Positions 32,871-45,026 of a stretch of DNA of 64,000 nt are shown piece by piece. The position numbers and the translations under genes were made by a program. The notes beneath the pieces were generated by a model, which was given only the letters and a program-made list of their open reading frames with translations, was not told where the DNA came from and ran no database searches. The first letter of the stretch is position 1. The number at the start of each line of letters is the position of its first letter. The stretch lies in NCBI GenBank assembly GCA_958510825.1, contig OY294048.1, forward strand, positions 23,524,674 to 23,588,673. The letters run 5' to 3'. The stretch is from Brachypterus glaber. Taxonomy: Eukaryota > Arthropoda > Insecta > Coleoptera > Kateretidae.

Positions 32871-34125
32871 CCTTATGTCTCATGGGATTCGCTCCGCAGT
32901 CAACTAGCGACTCCCCTGCCCGTTTCCCGAACAGTCAGGACAATCTAATGACGTAAAATTCAACTTTCCACATTTAAAACATCTTTTTCGAAAAGGTTTA
33001 GGACAACGGGGAAATACATGGCCTGGGGCTCTGCAATTGTAACATATGATCTCCTTCCTGGGAGGTACCACTGTTGCAGACCCACCTGTCGTCCTATACG
33101 AATCAGTTGTCTCCAGCCTAGACGTTTCACCAAATGAAATGACTCCGTCATTTGAGTACGGTTTGTAGGAAGTGGTTTAACTTTTTGAGAGCGGTTATAA
33201 GCCTCCTCAATCCTTCTACAAGCCTCTCCCAACTCAAATAATGTCGACAGATCTTGTAAAGCCAACTGATTCTGTATAAAAGGCAACAGGTTGCGTCGGA
33301 TAATTCACACCCGGGTTCCCTCGTCAGGTTTGTTGGTCAGTTTATTAAATAAGTTTTGTAAAATAGCAATATAAATCGCTGACCTTTCACCTGAACCTTG
33401 GGTCCGGTTACGAATATCCGACCATATATCCTCCTCGTAGTCATACCCTAAATATGTCTGCCTTATTCTACATTTTATGTCATCCCAACTACCAAAAGAC
33501 CCCTTATTTGCTCTGTACCAGGTTAATGCTGAGAACTCAAATAATACGACCGCGCCTTGGTATAACTGAGCTTCCGTTAAGCTGCATGCTTCCCGTAGTT
33601 CTTCCGCTCTCTCCAAGAATCCGGCCACGCTTCCACCACCATCAAACCTAAGATTCCATTTAGAAATGACGTTATACCCCTTTGCATAATCCCCCAACAA
33701 ATGGTGGGAAGGATTAGGCGTCCTAGTATAGGTATGATCTAGGTGTGATGGCGGAACTGCAGCTGGTCCCGAAAAAATTTGAAAATTATTGTTGTCGTCC
33801 GTCGTCCTGAAAGGGTTAGTATTATTAATGGGTGGGATTGACAAATTAATAAGTCTGTCTTGATCTGGAGGGGTGGGAAAATTTATTTGGGTTATATTGT
33901 TGTCTGTCAGTCTATCTAGGTTTGTACGGGTTGGAAAATTTACTTGGGGTGGACCATAGTTCGTCGGTCTGTCTTGAATAGTCTGTACAGGAGGAGTATT
34001 AATAAAGGTGGGTAAATTTCTGAGAAAAGTGGGAAATGGTTTTCGCGATTTTGGTCACTTTCAGACACAGCTAAGGGAGGGGCATCAACTAAGATGTCTA
34101 CCGGAACCTCTTGAGGTAGCGGCTC
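32870..34125 (-). pseudogene. gag: Gag capsid and zinc-knuckle region of element 3, frameshifted
   Basis: After the non-LTR tail the minus strand continues with a Pro/Asn-rich linker (34125 to about 33790), the capsid-like part (to 33305: FDGGGSVAGFLERAEEL, LTWYRANKGSFGSW), a frameshift, a further helical part (33286-33120), and in another frame two zinc knuckles near 33050-32950. The first is CYNCRAPGHVFPRC; in the second the histidine position is Phe (CFKCGKLNFTSLDC). The zinc region stops at the 32.0-32.9 kb insertion. Confidence 0.72.
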
Positions 34126-37100
34126 GATAATAATAATAATAATAATAATAATATTTATTGCATTAAAAATTTAAAGTATTACAATTAAAATTTAAAGTAT
34201 TACAATAAAATTTAAACATAATGCTACAAATATGCTAAAAGCACTAAAATGTGTAAACATTTGAGCGTGCTTAAAAAAATTATAAATAGAAATTAAATAA
34301 AGAATATATAAAATAGATTAATAAAACAGTTAAGGTACAAGTATAGTTGATAAAAGAGGTACATATATATATAAAGAATACATATACATATATACACACA
34401 TACATATAATACATATAATAGAATAAAATAAGACACATTATAATTTAGGTTACAAGTAAAGTTAATAAAAGGGGTATAAATAAAATATAATAAAATAGAA
34501 TACATTAAAAGGGGTAAGTATAATCGAACTGTTACATCTATAGGTACGTATACAGGTAAGCATAAAAATTATTAATAACTAGGTAATTTATTTATTTTTT
34601 TCAGGTTATTATATTATTTTTTAGATCTATTTGCTGATGAATTACTGATCTAGGAGTTTCCAAAATATAGTTTTTGCATAATTTTTTGAATGAAACTATA
34701 GAATTAGCACTTTTTACACTCGTCGGTAGTGAGTTGTATATTTTTGGACCCAGAAATTTACCACTTCTTTGGCCTATCGTTTTCTGGATTCTAGGTATAG
34801 GTAGCTTATTTGTTTGCCGCGTATTTGTTGCTTTATAGTTTTTGTTTTTTTCATTTTGCATAAATAGAGCTAGTGACAGATAGAACAATTGCCTGCAGTC
34901 CATTTTTCGGGATAATTTAAAAAGTTCATCGGACGGGTATGTAAACTCTTTCTTATAAATAATTTTTAAAATTCTCTTCTGGGTTACCTCCAAATCATCC
35001 AGAGCTCCTTTACAAACACCACCCCATCCTAAAATACCATACCTTAAATGGGAGTCCACAAGTGCATTATAAACTATATCTAGCTGTTTAGAGGTTAAAA
35101 TATTAGATAAAATTTTAAAATAAGGAATAAGAGATCTTATTTTATTGTTTATTTGGTGCACATGTAGGTCCCATCTAAGGTGCTGGTCTATGTTAATTCC
35201 CAAAAATTTAATTGATTCTGTTGAATTAATTGTAAAGTTATTGTTACTATCATTAAAGCTAAGTGTTTCAAAACTTGGCAAGCTATTTTTGTAGGAGCCA
35301 AATGCCATAAATTTAGTTTTATCTATATTTAATGTTAAAATATTTGCATCAAACCACTCTTTAATTACCAAAAAATCTGTCTCTACTAATTTTTTAAGTT
35401 GAGCCCATGAATTTGCCCTGTATAATACCGTAGTATCATCGGCGAAGCTATTAATTTTTCCCCTACTATTTACCCTAAAAAGATTATTAATATAGAGAAT
35501 AAACAGGAGTGGCCCTAATATAGTACCTTGCGGCACTCCGTACCCAGGTGATAGTGGATCACTCAAGTCTTGACCTATTTTGACAAATTGGCGCCTATCA
35601 TATAGATAGCTAGCTATAAGTTTTAATGTGTTTCCTCTAATACCAAGATCCTCCAGAATTCTAATAAGTTTTTTGTGACAAACAGTATCGAAGGCTTTCG
35701 CTAGGTCCAAAAATATGCATATGATAGGTATAGATTTATCTATAGCCTCATATACTTCTTCAACAAGTGAGACTATTGCTTGCTGCGTTGACTTTCCCTT
35801 TCGAAAGCCGTACTGTTTGTCAGAGATTATACAGTTTTTGTCTATAAAGCTCTGTAATCTGATCTTAATTAGACTCTCGAAGACCTTGGTAAAATTGGTT
35901 ATCAAAGATATAGGTCTATAGTTAACTGGATCCAATCTATCACCTTTTTTGTATATTGGTACTACAATGGACGTTTTAAAAGCTTCGGGGCATACTCCTG
36001 ATTCAAAAATGTTGTTCATAAGTATAGATAGTGGGGTTGAAATAGAGCTACTTATATTTTTTAATGTTTTGCTAGTAATACCATCCACACCAACGGAGTT
36101 TTTGTTTTTTAATTTTTGTATAACTAGCTCAATTTCTTCAGGACACGTGGGTGTAAGAAACATGGAAGCAGAAATGTTTAGTTTATTCTCCTTGTAATTT
36201 TTGTTAACTTTTATGTTTTTTGCTAATTTGGCCCCCATTTGTATATAATGCTTATTAAATATATTGCACATTTCTTTTTTGTCTGTAGTTAAATTATTTT
36301 CGTTTCGTATTTCTTTAATTTCATTTTTGCTTGTTTTCGGGTTCTTTAATTTATTTATTTTTTGCCACAACTCCTTGTTATTTTTAGATTTTTCTATTTC
36401 GTTTCTGTAATAATTATTCTTCATTTTTAATATGATTTTATTTAGTCTATTTCTATAGTTATTATAAAGAATTTTTAAGTCATTATTTTTTGTTTGGTTG
36501 TAAAGCTTTAAGAGCCTGTCGCGATTATCTATAGAATTTATAATGCCTTGCGTTATCCATGGTTTGCGTTTGCGTGCTGACTTTTTTATTTTTTTGTATA
36601 TTGTGTTTGTTTCGATTTTACCCCTGACTACACTAATAAATTTTTTTGTTACAGATTCCACATCTCCTGTAAGAATTTGGTCCCAGTTTGTCGTTTTTAG
36701 TTCATTATTTAATGTTTTGTAATTTATTTGCTTAATATATTTATTTTTTACTTGATTATGTATTTTTCCCTTTTTAATAATTAATTGTGTAGCAATTGGA
36801 TAATGGTCTGTAATATTGGTTTCTGTAATTACTGGTATTAAATATTCATCGAAATCACTACTCGCCTTTATAAAAATGTGATCAATGCATCTACCCTCTC
36901 CTTTTGTATTTTTTCTGGTAACTCCATTTTTTACAGACTTAAAATTATGCTCACCCATTATGCCCAGATATTGGCTAGCCTCTGCTATTGGATTTAAGAG
37001 GTTAATGTTTAAATCCCCAGTAAAAATACAAACATCACTTCTATATTTGTTGTTTTTTAAAAATAAGTCAAGATCATTTAAAAAACCTGTAACATTTACT

Positions 37101-37600
37101 GTGTGTAATCTGTAAACACCAATAATATTTACAGAAGTATTATAAAAGCATAATTTGGTATTCACAACTTTACACCCATTTATATTATCTATTGTGTAGT
37201 CAAACGTAAAATCATTTTTAACAAACATTATAACTCCATCGTTTTGATTATAAGTGCCCTCAGAATATATTACCTTATATCCTTCTAGTTTTATGTATTC
37301 AATGTTAACCTGCCATGTTTCACTTAGTACAATGCAGTCAAATTTATTAGTAAATTGTTCTAAGTATACTTCAAGTTCCGCCAAGTTTTTTGTAACACTC
37401 CGTATATTTAAGTGAAGCAGTTTAAAATTTAGATTGTGGGAATTTATTTGAAATACCTCATTACATTGAGCTGCGTTTTTGACTATTTCTGTGGTTATTT
37501 CATTTTCTGAAAAATCTTTAATGTACGGATCCATTTTTACACTATAATTTAGGACAATAAAATAGCCAGCTAAAATAAAAAATAAATAAATAAAATAATT
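34126..37600 (-). mobile_element. Non-LTR retrotransposon with intact ORF, in gag of element 3
   Basis: Minus-strand insertion with a (TAA)n tail at 34126-34152, an AT-rich 3' UTR (34153-34600), one long intact ORF and a short 5' leader. The 5' edge is not exact; gag sequence is recognisable again at about 37680. No ORF1 is visible, so the element either has a single ORF or is truncated just upstream. Endonuclease style and tail suggest the CR1/L2 group. Confidence 0.82.
34601..37534 (-). CDS. ORF2p endonuclease-reverse transcriptase, 977 aa, intact
   Basis: N-terminal APE-type endonuclease with expected motifs: LHLNIRS (about residue 60), LSETW (about 91), TGDLNIN (about 169) and TDHYPIA (about 243). 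The RT domain has AFDTVCHKKL, GVPQGTILGPLLF and the active site FADDTTVLY; a C-terminal domain ends with the RSGKFLGPKIYNSLPTSVK pattern. The enzyme nicks target DNA and reverse transcribes its RNA from the nick. No stop or frameshift in 977 codons makes this the best preserved non-LTR copy here. The broken copy at 60.7-63.7 kb is of the same type. Confidence 0.92.
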   Translation of the reverse strand: MDPYIKDFSENEITTEIVKNAAQCNEVFQINSHNLNFKLLHLNIRSVTKNLAELEVYLEQFTNKFDCIVLSETWQVNIEYIKLEGYKVIYSEGTYNQNDGVIMFVKNDFTFDYTIDNINGCKVVNTKLCFYNTSVNIIGVYRLHTVNVTGFLNDLDLFLKNNKYRSDVCIFTGDLNINLLNPIAEASQYLGIMGEHNFKSVKNGVTRKNTKGEGRCIDHIFIKASSDFDEYLIPVITETNITDHYPIATQLIIKKGKIHNQVKNKYIKQINYKTLNNELKTTNWDQILTGDVESVTKKFISVVRGKIETNTIYKKIKKSARKRKPWITQGIINSIDNRDRLLKLYNQTKNNDLKILYNNYRNRLNKIILKMKNNYYRNEIEKSKNNKELWQKINKLKNPKTSKNEIKEIRNENNLTTDKKEMCNIFNKHYIQMGAKLAKNIKVNKNYKENKLNISASMFLTPTCPEEIELVIQKLKNKNSVGVDGITSKTLKNISSSISTPLSILMNNIFESGVCPEAFKTSIVVPIYKKGDRLDPVNYRPISLITNFTKVFESLIKIRLQSFIDKNCIISDKQYGFRKGKSTQQAIVSLVEEVYEAIDKSIPIICIFLDLAKAFDTVCHKKLIRILEDLGIRGNTLKLIASYLYDRRQFVKIGQDLSDPLSPGYGVPQGTILGPLLFILYINNLFRVNSRGKINSFADDTTVLYRANSWAQLKKLVETDFLVIKEWFDANILTLNIDKTKFMAFGSYKNSLPSFETLSFNDSNNNFTINSTESIKFLGINIDQHLRWDLHVHQINNKIRSLIPYFKILSNILTSKQLDIVYNALVDSHLRYGILGWGGVCKGALDDLEVTQKRILKIIYKKEFTYPSDELFKLSRKMDCRQLFYLSLALFMQNEKNKNYKATNTRQTNKLPIPRIQKTIGQRSGKFLGPKIYNSLPTSVKSANSIVSFKKLCKNYILETPRSVIHQQIDLKNNIIT

Positions 37601-37659
37601 AAGCTAAAACACACGCAATAAAAAACACTCTTTTGTCAACTTTTTTTTTAAATATTTGT

Positions 37660-38093
37660 AAAATCACTATCAAAGAACGAACCCGTGGTCTACTTCTCTC
37701 AAATATACTCTCCAACTCGGTTAATAAATTTGAGCAACGACCAACGAGAGCTTCCGATTCCTCCCGCTCGTCAGCACTCAGATTTACCAACCATGCCATA
37801 CGACCGGATACATGCAACAGCCTTGTGTGTATTCTGTCTCTTTCGTTGGCAGCATTGTCATAATTAAAGTTTCTAATATCTACTGCCAACTCTAACAATT
37901 TACTTTTGCAGGTATCCAACTCATCCCGGGGCTCTAGCTGAACAACGTATATTGGAGAGAAAGCACCGGCTCTTTCCAATCTCAGCCTGTCCCTCAGCCT
38001 AGTCCGAAGAGTTGTAACGGGACCCTCAAAAGCAGCATTCCGTACCCTGAGTTCAAACGCAAGTTCGTCGGCACGTAACCTGTTAACATCCAT
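37660..38093 (-). pseudogene. gag: Gag N-terminal region of element 3 with SAP-like motif
   Basis: From the ATG at 38093-38091 the minus strand reads LRADELAFELRVRNAAFEG followed by TLRTRLRDRL, which fits the SAP pattern (leucine-rich helix, turn with Gly, second helix) found in DNA/chromatin-binding proteins. An alpha-helical region follows. The frame is then cut by the non-LTR insertion at about 37600-37680; gag resumes below 34126. The upstream methionine at 38159 is preceded by leader-type sequence and is not the likely start. Confidence 0.65.
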
Positions 38094-38437
38094 GATGCCC
38101 ACAAAAAAAAATAACCAAAAAAAAAACAGAGCAAGAGTGACAATGCGAATATAAATCACTCAAAAAAATGTATATACATAAAAAGTTGTAATAAAATAAT
38201 GCACCCAAGTATTTTTTTTTGTCCTCCTGTGTATCCTGTTGTGATCCTCCTTGGAGGAAATAAAAGGAAAAAAAAAATAAAGTGGGAATGAAATGTACCG
38301 TTAATGCTGTAAAAAAAATAGACAGTGGCTGCCCTGCGCATACACTGACTAAATCGCAAAAAAAAATAAAAAGAAACCCAAGTCAATTCAATTTTGATAT
38401 TAAATTTCAAAAGCAAAAAAAAATAACTACTGGTTGA

Positions 38438-38447
38438 TTGGGCGCCA
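38438..38447 (-). other. Element 3 primer binding site, tRNA-Lys type
   Basis: Read on the minus strand, TGGCGCCCAA lies four bases inside the 5' LTR edge. It matches the complement of the 3' end of insect tRNA-Lys over 10 bases. Confidence 0.65.
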
Positions 38448-38451
38448 AAAA

Positions 38452-39961
38452 TGTTAGTGTGAAAACTCATACAGATAAAAAAAAACTATCTGTACACAAA
38501 AACAGATTAAATTTATAAAACCCGCTAGGCGTGGGTTCCAGTTGGGGTGTGTTGAATAAAAAACTGAAAAAAAATTAATTTGACGTGGATTTTATTTATA
38601 AAAACCTAATAATAAAATGTACAGAAAAAAAAACTTATATAAAAAAATAACAAAATAAACCTTTTTACAAAAAAAATAATAAAACTTACAAATAAGGTGA
38701 GTGAGCTCGGCGACTTCGCCAGGTATGCAGTATAGTATGTACAGTTGCAGGTATGCAATAACAGCAGCAGCAAAACGGCACAAGGGTTGTTGAATGTAGT
38801 TGTATGAATAAACGAAGAATAAATGGAGAATGCGGAATGAATGAATAAATGTAGATTGAAGATTGAAGGTTGAATATTGAAGGCCCTGAAAATAAAGCAT
38901 GTGTTTGGACGGCGCAAAATATATGCAATAAATGGAAAAAAATAATAAAATCTGTATAAACTTACGTTGGTGTAATTTGGCCTTTAGTCCTATTCGATAT
39001 TCGGGTATTTTTAATAAAACTGCCCCAACTTTAAAGAAAAGAAAAAAATACTGTTAATGGCGGAATAATAAAAAAATCGTTAATAACTCACCAATCCACC
39101 AGAATAGATCCAGCTTAAGCCGTAAGTAGCAACGAAAATAATAAAAAAAAATCACTACTTTTATCTACACTTAATTTCTAAATCCTGCCTTTGCAGTAAT
39201 AAATTATTATAAAATTAGCACGTGTAGTCTGGAAGATTGCTGATATCGAAGAGGCCTAATTCATACACCTCATTTTTCAGGAAGACTATTCCAAAAAGGA
39301 GTTTGCGCGACACCGTAAAAAAAAGAAAATTCGAAAAGATTCTGCGCGCCAAGCTGTTACGCTTGCGCGACACCCTAATAAAAGGTCGCCCCCTGAAAAA
39401 TAATTATGGACCCGGAAATTATAAAAAAAACTAAAGTCGCGACTGTGCAACTTAAGATTGCACTTTCGTAAAAGAAAAGTAAAATTGCATATATTTTATA
39501 AAATAAAAACGCAGCCATCCAAACACAGCTAATAGGGAAAAGGAACAAAAAAAAGTAAAATCACAACAGAATTATAAAATTAAATTAATTAATCCAAATT
39601 GTTTAATTCCGTGGTAAATAAACACCATGCGACATCTATAATAAATTAAACCAACTAACCTACCAAGTACCTTTTAGTTAGGCAACTTGTAATACAATGA
39701 ATACGTAAAATTTTAGGTTAGTTTTTACCACCTTTGTTTTGAAAATAAAAAAATATGTTTGATGTCCATATATCTACCATGGAATTAATTAAAAATATTG
39801 ATACACAGATAAAGTAAAAATTAGCTACCACTGCAGGTAAAGACAAAATAAATAACTCATACCTAACTCTGTATAACTATGTATACCTAACACCCCTGCA
39901 TAAAAAAATAATTAAAATGCATTATACCCTATTTTTAGTTACGGCCAATTAGACCTTAACA
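38452..39961 (-). repeat. Element 3 5' LTR, 1510 bp
   Basis: Complete LTR with TGTTA...TAACA ends, matching the interrupted copy at 16109-16292 plus 26567-27843. An LTR of 1.5 kb is long for an insect Ty3/Gypsy element. Confidence 0.88.
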
Positions 39962-40824
39962 CCATCTGTTGGCAGATACTCGAACCTAGGTGCGAGAGAG
40001 AGGGCTAGTGTCAAGTGTGACGTCATCATAAGGAAATTGCATGTGTTGGAGAGAGAGGCAAATTATTCGAAGGACCCGTCTATTTCACTACTGCAACTTT
40101 TTTTTTAAATGTCTGTCTGTCCGTCCGTCTGTTCGTCTGTCCGTCCGTCTGTTCTTCTGTCCGATGTCACGATTTTTGTAGACACGATAACTCAAGAACG
40201 AATAATTCGATCTACTTGAAAAATAAAGTTCTATGAGGGAAAGATCCCTATTGTTTTTGAAAGTTATCCCCCCAAAAACAAAAAAGTTATGGGGGTTGAA
40301 CTTTTTAAAAAATCGCAAAATCCCGAAAATTTCCGATTAACTTATTTTTTTCAGGACTAATTACTTTTATTATGAGGATCAATTGTACAAAAAAAATTAA
40401 AAAATTTTGAATTTTTTTAGAATTTTTTTTTTTTGATTTTTTTTTTGTTTTTGGTAAAAAGAAAATTTAATAAAAAAAAATTAAAATTAAAAAAAAAATA
40501 AGGTTTTTTATTTTTTTTTTCAATAATTTTTCGTTTTTCAAAAAAAATCTTTTTTGAAAAAAAATGTATTTTTTTATTTTCTTTTATTTTTTTAAAGTAT
40601 TTGGGAAATACTATATACCATTTACTGTGAATAATATATAATGGAATGTTTTGAAATTATTTAATACTTTTGACGTACGCTAATGAGTTTTTTATTTTGG
40701 TATTTATAAAACTTTTTAACTCTATCCCTTTTTGTAATAAAAACTACTTATTTTAAAGGAAATTAAATCGAAAATCACTACCTTTTTTAAAAAATGCAAT
40801 TTATAGTGATTTTTTTGCCTTATA
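39962..40824. repeat. Non-coding flank with CTGT/CCGT repeats and poly-T/A low complexity
   Basis: Right of element 3: first the continuation of the pre-insertion site, then at 40110-40160 CTGTCTGTCCGTCCGTCTGT repeats and an ACACGATAACTCAAGAACG block like that at 9950, then 40380-40600 of poly-T and poly-A runs. No gene. Confidence 0.7.
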
Positions 40825-43626
40825 ACGAATACCACTGGAATTATTTTTTAAATTTGACTTAAGTAATTTAATCTATAGCTTTATATTATGATTTTGTGCA
40901 ATTCTCATAAAAAAAACCGTATAATAAAAAGGTTATGGGTTATTGATTATTTTTTTTCTAAAAAATACAGGTTTTGTTAAATTTACAAGCTTATAACGGA
41001 CGCCACTGAAAATAATATTTTAATTTGAATAAGGTGATCTAATCTATAACTATTTGGGATAACGTTGTAAAAATTTTACTTAAATATCTATCTTGACAAA
41101 AAAGTTATGGGCCAGTGACCACTTTTTGATCCAAACGAACTACTGTGCAGCGCCAGCGCCAAAATAATATTATACGGTAGTTTCGAATTTTCAAAAAATT
41201 TCACAAATCGTCCTAGACAAAAAATTCTTGGATATAAATTTGTTTTATGAAACAATAAGCAACTTTTTTTTTTTGTTGTGATGTAGATTTTTATTAATAA
41301 ATGTTTTTCTACTAATTTTATAAAGTGGAAAATTCGGTTATATCCAAGCAGAGATTATAACTTTTATTATAACTTACTCATTTAGGTTGGACATCCAATC
41401 TTCTATCGTATTTAAAGTATACCCGAGCGGAGAATATACTTAACCACGTACCACTTTATTCGGGAGCGGGGATTCTAGTGAGGTGGTGCTTTGGAAACTG
41501 ATTAAAACAATACTTCTTAACTTAAGAATAATATATTAAATAAATGTGATGCCTTGCTTTGGAAACAGATGAAAACAATAACTTCTTAACTTAAGAATAA
41601 TATATTAAATAAATGTGATGCGGTGCTTTGGAAACAGATGAAAACAATAACTTCTTAACTTAAGAATAATATATTAAATAAATGTGATTAAATTCTTTAA
41701 GAATATGAAAGATTAATTCTTACTTCTAAGTTCTGCTTCTATGCAAAGTCCTAAATTCTAATTTCCTTATATAGTAGTTTGCCATTAAATACTTTTAAAT
41801 TAAAACATTCTATGTTTGAAGTTCCAACTTTTCACCATAATTTTCAAAGCCCAAAAAGTCCACAGTGTAAATATTAAAACCGGTACGTATAAGTCTTTAA
41901 ATATTTTCACACAATATTTTTCAAAGTTCATTATCGCCAAAATTTCTATTAATGTAGAAATATTTTAAAGTAGTCGAACGAAAAATATTTAAGTGTCCAA
42001 AATCGCGTTATTTATTTATTTTTTTTATTTATTTATTTATTTATTTGTTTATAGTCATTCTGGGACTTTTAACATTGAAATTAGTCCCAAAAATTTTCAA
42101 AGTTAAAAAAAAAGAATTTTTAATCAAAGAAAAATTCTTTAAATTATTATTAACAGGTGGATACAAATCCTCCTGTATAGGTACACTTCATTGGCACTAC
42201 TAGGCACTTTTTAATTCATAAGATAAAAAACTATTCAAGACTGATCATCTCTAAAATTTGGACCCCCTTTTATTCTCTTTGAAAAGCAATTAATTAAAAT
42301 AAGAGGCATATTTAGGTCACACATGCTTATGTGCCAGAATATTTGAATTTTTGCCCAGCAACATAACCCGAGTAATGTTAGTTCCTCAAAAAAAGACCAC
42401 CCAGCTCCTGGAATCGACCAGAGCATTTAAATGAAAAACCATTCAATTTCTTCAAGGAGCTGGGTATGTACATGTTGGACAATGATAAAATGCATATTTT
42501 AGTAAAAAAAAGTTGAAAAAAGTTTCTTTTTTCGTAAAAAAAAACATAAAACAAAAAAAATATATATAAATTTAATAAATAAAGCAAAACCGCCCATCTC
42601 CTGGAATTGACCAGAACATTTATTTAAATTTTTAGATAAAAAAAACAAAGGAAATCGAAAAAAATATGAAAAAGGTTTAATTTGATACAAAAAAGTAAAA
42701 AAAAGTCCTCACATCGCCCCATGGGCGAGTTAACAAAGCAAAACTGTCCAGCTCCTGAAATCCACCAGAATATTTAGAGGAAAAGGAAAAGGTCCTCCTG
42801 GTTATCAATTCGACGTGTGACTTTGTTTGTTTTTTTATGTTTGTTCCCATATAACTTTGGAACGAATGAACGGAATTTGATGAAACTTTTCCCAATTTAA
42901 AGAGGGCATTCCTGAGGTGGTCCCGTTTTAACTTTACGCTCGGATAATGCCTGGTAAGCCGGATAATTAAGATAAATCTAATCATTTTGACGCAATTTCA
43001 CTTAAAAGCGGCTTATTTTGGTTCTACTACCAACCAAATTTTTAAAGAAATATCGGATAACTCGGATCCGGAAAACTTGATTAAGGGATTACTCAAATAT
43101 TACTGAAAATCATTTAAATGCCCATAAACTTGATTCTCTGGACTTTTTAATATTAAAATACCAAGAGAAAATGATAAATTTTGTGATTTTATCATAAGGC
43201 GTTATTTGATTATTACTTAACGCTTAAAGTTTAACAAGATTTTATTTAGTATAAAAAATAAAATAAGGTTGGTTGGACTCTTAGGCGCTGAAAAAAAAAT
43301 TACTTTTATTTTTAAGAAATTTATCTTTAAGATGATGAAGTCCGTTAGATAGCTTAGATGACGTTATAAATCTACAAGTTCTTTGTCTCTAAAAAGTAAA
43401 AAATTAAAACTTTTCTCAAAAAAAATGAACCGACTTCTCTGTCTCTAAAAAGCAAAAAACAAAAAATACTTAAGTCGGTGCCAATTTCACAGCAAATAAT
43501 AATAAAATAATAAAAAAATAACTGTTAGTAATTAATTTAGGGAATAGTGAAATTGGCACCGATTTAACTATTTTTTATTTTTTACTTTTTAGAGACACAG
43601 AAGTCGGTTCATTTTTTTTGTAACGC
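40825..43626 (+). repeat. Left arm of giant inverted duplication (2.8 kb)
   Basis: The arm matches the reverse complement of 45027-47695 with small indels. Anchors: ACGAATACCACTGG at its start and AAGTCGGTTCATTT plus GTAACGC at its end. Within it a degenerate unit with ATAACGNACRCCACTG recurs (40821, 40992). It contains no supported gene; short frames in both arms are mirror images of each other. Similarity to the right side may extend beyond 43626 (CACTCCAAAA at about 43649 against TTTTGGAGTG next to the gap). Confidence 0.93.
41486..41690. repeat. 69-bp tandem repeat, three copies (left arm)
   Basis: Unit containing TGCTTTGGAAACAGATGAAA and ending ATTAAATAAATGTGATG, starting near 41486, 41554 and 41624. 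The mirror locus at 46909-47045 has two copies. Confidence 0.9.
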
Positions 43627-45026
43627 ATACCAATAACATGGGCGTAACACTCCAAAATTACCCCGACCCCCCCTAGGAGCATTACGTAATACTTGAACGT
43701 TCCCTTATCCGCAGAATTAGCAGCTTCATCTGGGAAGATATTTTTTCTTCTTTTTAGTAGTGGGATAATAGAAAAAAGATTGATTTCTAAGCCGATTCAT
43801 ATTCTTATTCATGAGTAAGAGGAAATAGAAATAAGAGTTCCGATTATTATTTTATAAAAAAATAAAATTTTATAAAATGTGATGATTAGAAAGAAAAGGA
43901 TTAGATTATAAGTGGGGTATGAAGCCAATAGCTTAATTAGCTTATCTTTTTATATTATAGTATATGATGTACATAGATTTTTGATATTTTTTTTCCTTTT
44001 TAGTTTTGAAAATAATAGAAAATACATTAATCTAAATTTTTCAATTTGAGATTTTTTGGAATTTTTGCATGGTATATAACATTAATAGATATATTATCAA
44101 TATATATACAGCCTGTTCCAGAACTCGCGTACAGAAATTTAAGAGGTGATTCTACATCCAAAAATATGAAAAAAGTTTCTATAAAGGTTGGTCCGGAAAT
44201 GAGCCCTAAGGGAGCTACGGCCCTTCGAAGATGACGTATTGAATGGGGAACAAAAAAAAGCACCAATAAAATTTTAATGGTGCAGGGTGATTCTTTATTT
44301 AAAACTGAGCAAAAAAGTATTATACACCAAAACACCTAAATTTAATATTAAAGGAGTAATAGCCTTTTAAAAAGTAACGTTTTTGGTGGCACAAAATGTT
44401 ACTTCCTCTTAATTGCATTTTTTTTTATAACGGTTGCTCCTACAGTGTTACACTATATGATATTTTATATGTATTTTTACTCTAGAAATCTATATTTTTT
44501 ACAACAAATCCAAAAAACATACACATAGAAAAGTTTGGGGCAAAAATGTTTTAAGCCTCATATATTTTGTCCGTCTGGGCACGCCTCTGGATAAATTAAA
44601 AAAATTAATTAACATAAACTTATTGCCCTTATTAATACTAGTATACATGCAAAAGCTCGCCGCTCTAGCTTAAACGGTACCCGAGTTATTAATTAAAAAC
44701 CTTATTTTTATTACAATTTTAAAGGGCCCTAGATCCCTTAGGGCTCATTTCCGGACCAACCTTTATAGGAACTTTTTTTATATTTTTGGATCTAGAATCA
44801 TCTNNNNNNNNNNNNNNNNNNNNNNNNNNNNNNNNNNNNNNNNNNNNNNNNNNNNNNNNNNNNNNNNNNNNNNNNNNNNNNNNNNNNNNNNNNNNNNNNN
44901 NNNNNNNNNNNNNNNNNNNNNNNNNNNNNNNNNNNNNNNNNNNNNNNNNNNNNNNNNNNNNNNNNNNNNNNNNNNNNNNNNNNNNNNNNNNNNNNNNNNN
45001 NNNTTTTGGAGTGGTGGTGGAAAATA
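43627..45026. other. Palindrome spacer with inner inverted repeat and 200-N gap
   Basis: Between the arms lies 1.4 kb including Ns at 44804-45003. Bases 44144-44225 are the inverted copy of 44722-44803 (shared GGTTGGTCCGGAAATGAGCC). The apparent loop is then only about 44226-44721, and part of the right arm is probably missing in the gap. The loop sequence is related to the repeat at 9215-9500. No gene. Confidence 0.8.

Larger units (their letters stand above)
16109..39961 (-). mobile_element. Large minus-strand Ty3/Gypsy retrotransposon (element 3) with later insertions inside
   Basis: The outer ends are TGTTAGTG at 16109 and GTTAACA-type sequence ending at 39961, forming TGTTA...TAACA termini, flanked by a perfect 4-bp duplication CCAT (16105-16108 and 39962-39965). 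The element runs right to left: 5' LTR 38452-39961, primer site next to it, gag, protease, RT, RNase H, integrase, 3' LTR (27843 down to 16109). Element 2 sits inside the 3' LTR, an intact non-LTR element inside gag and a second non-LTR fragment between gag and protease. Without these it is roughly 9 kb. Its own genes carry many frameshifts. Confidence 0.85.
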
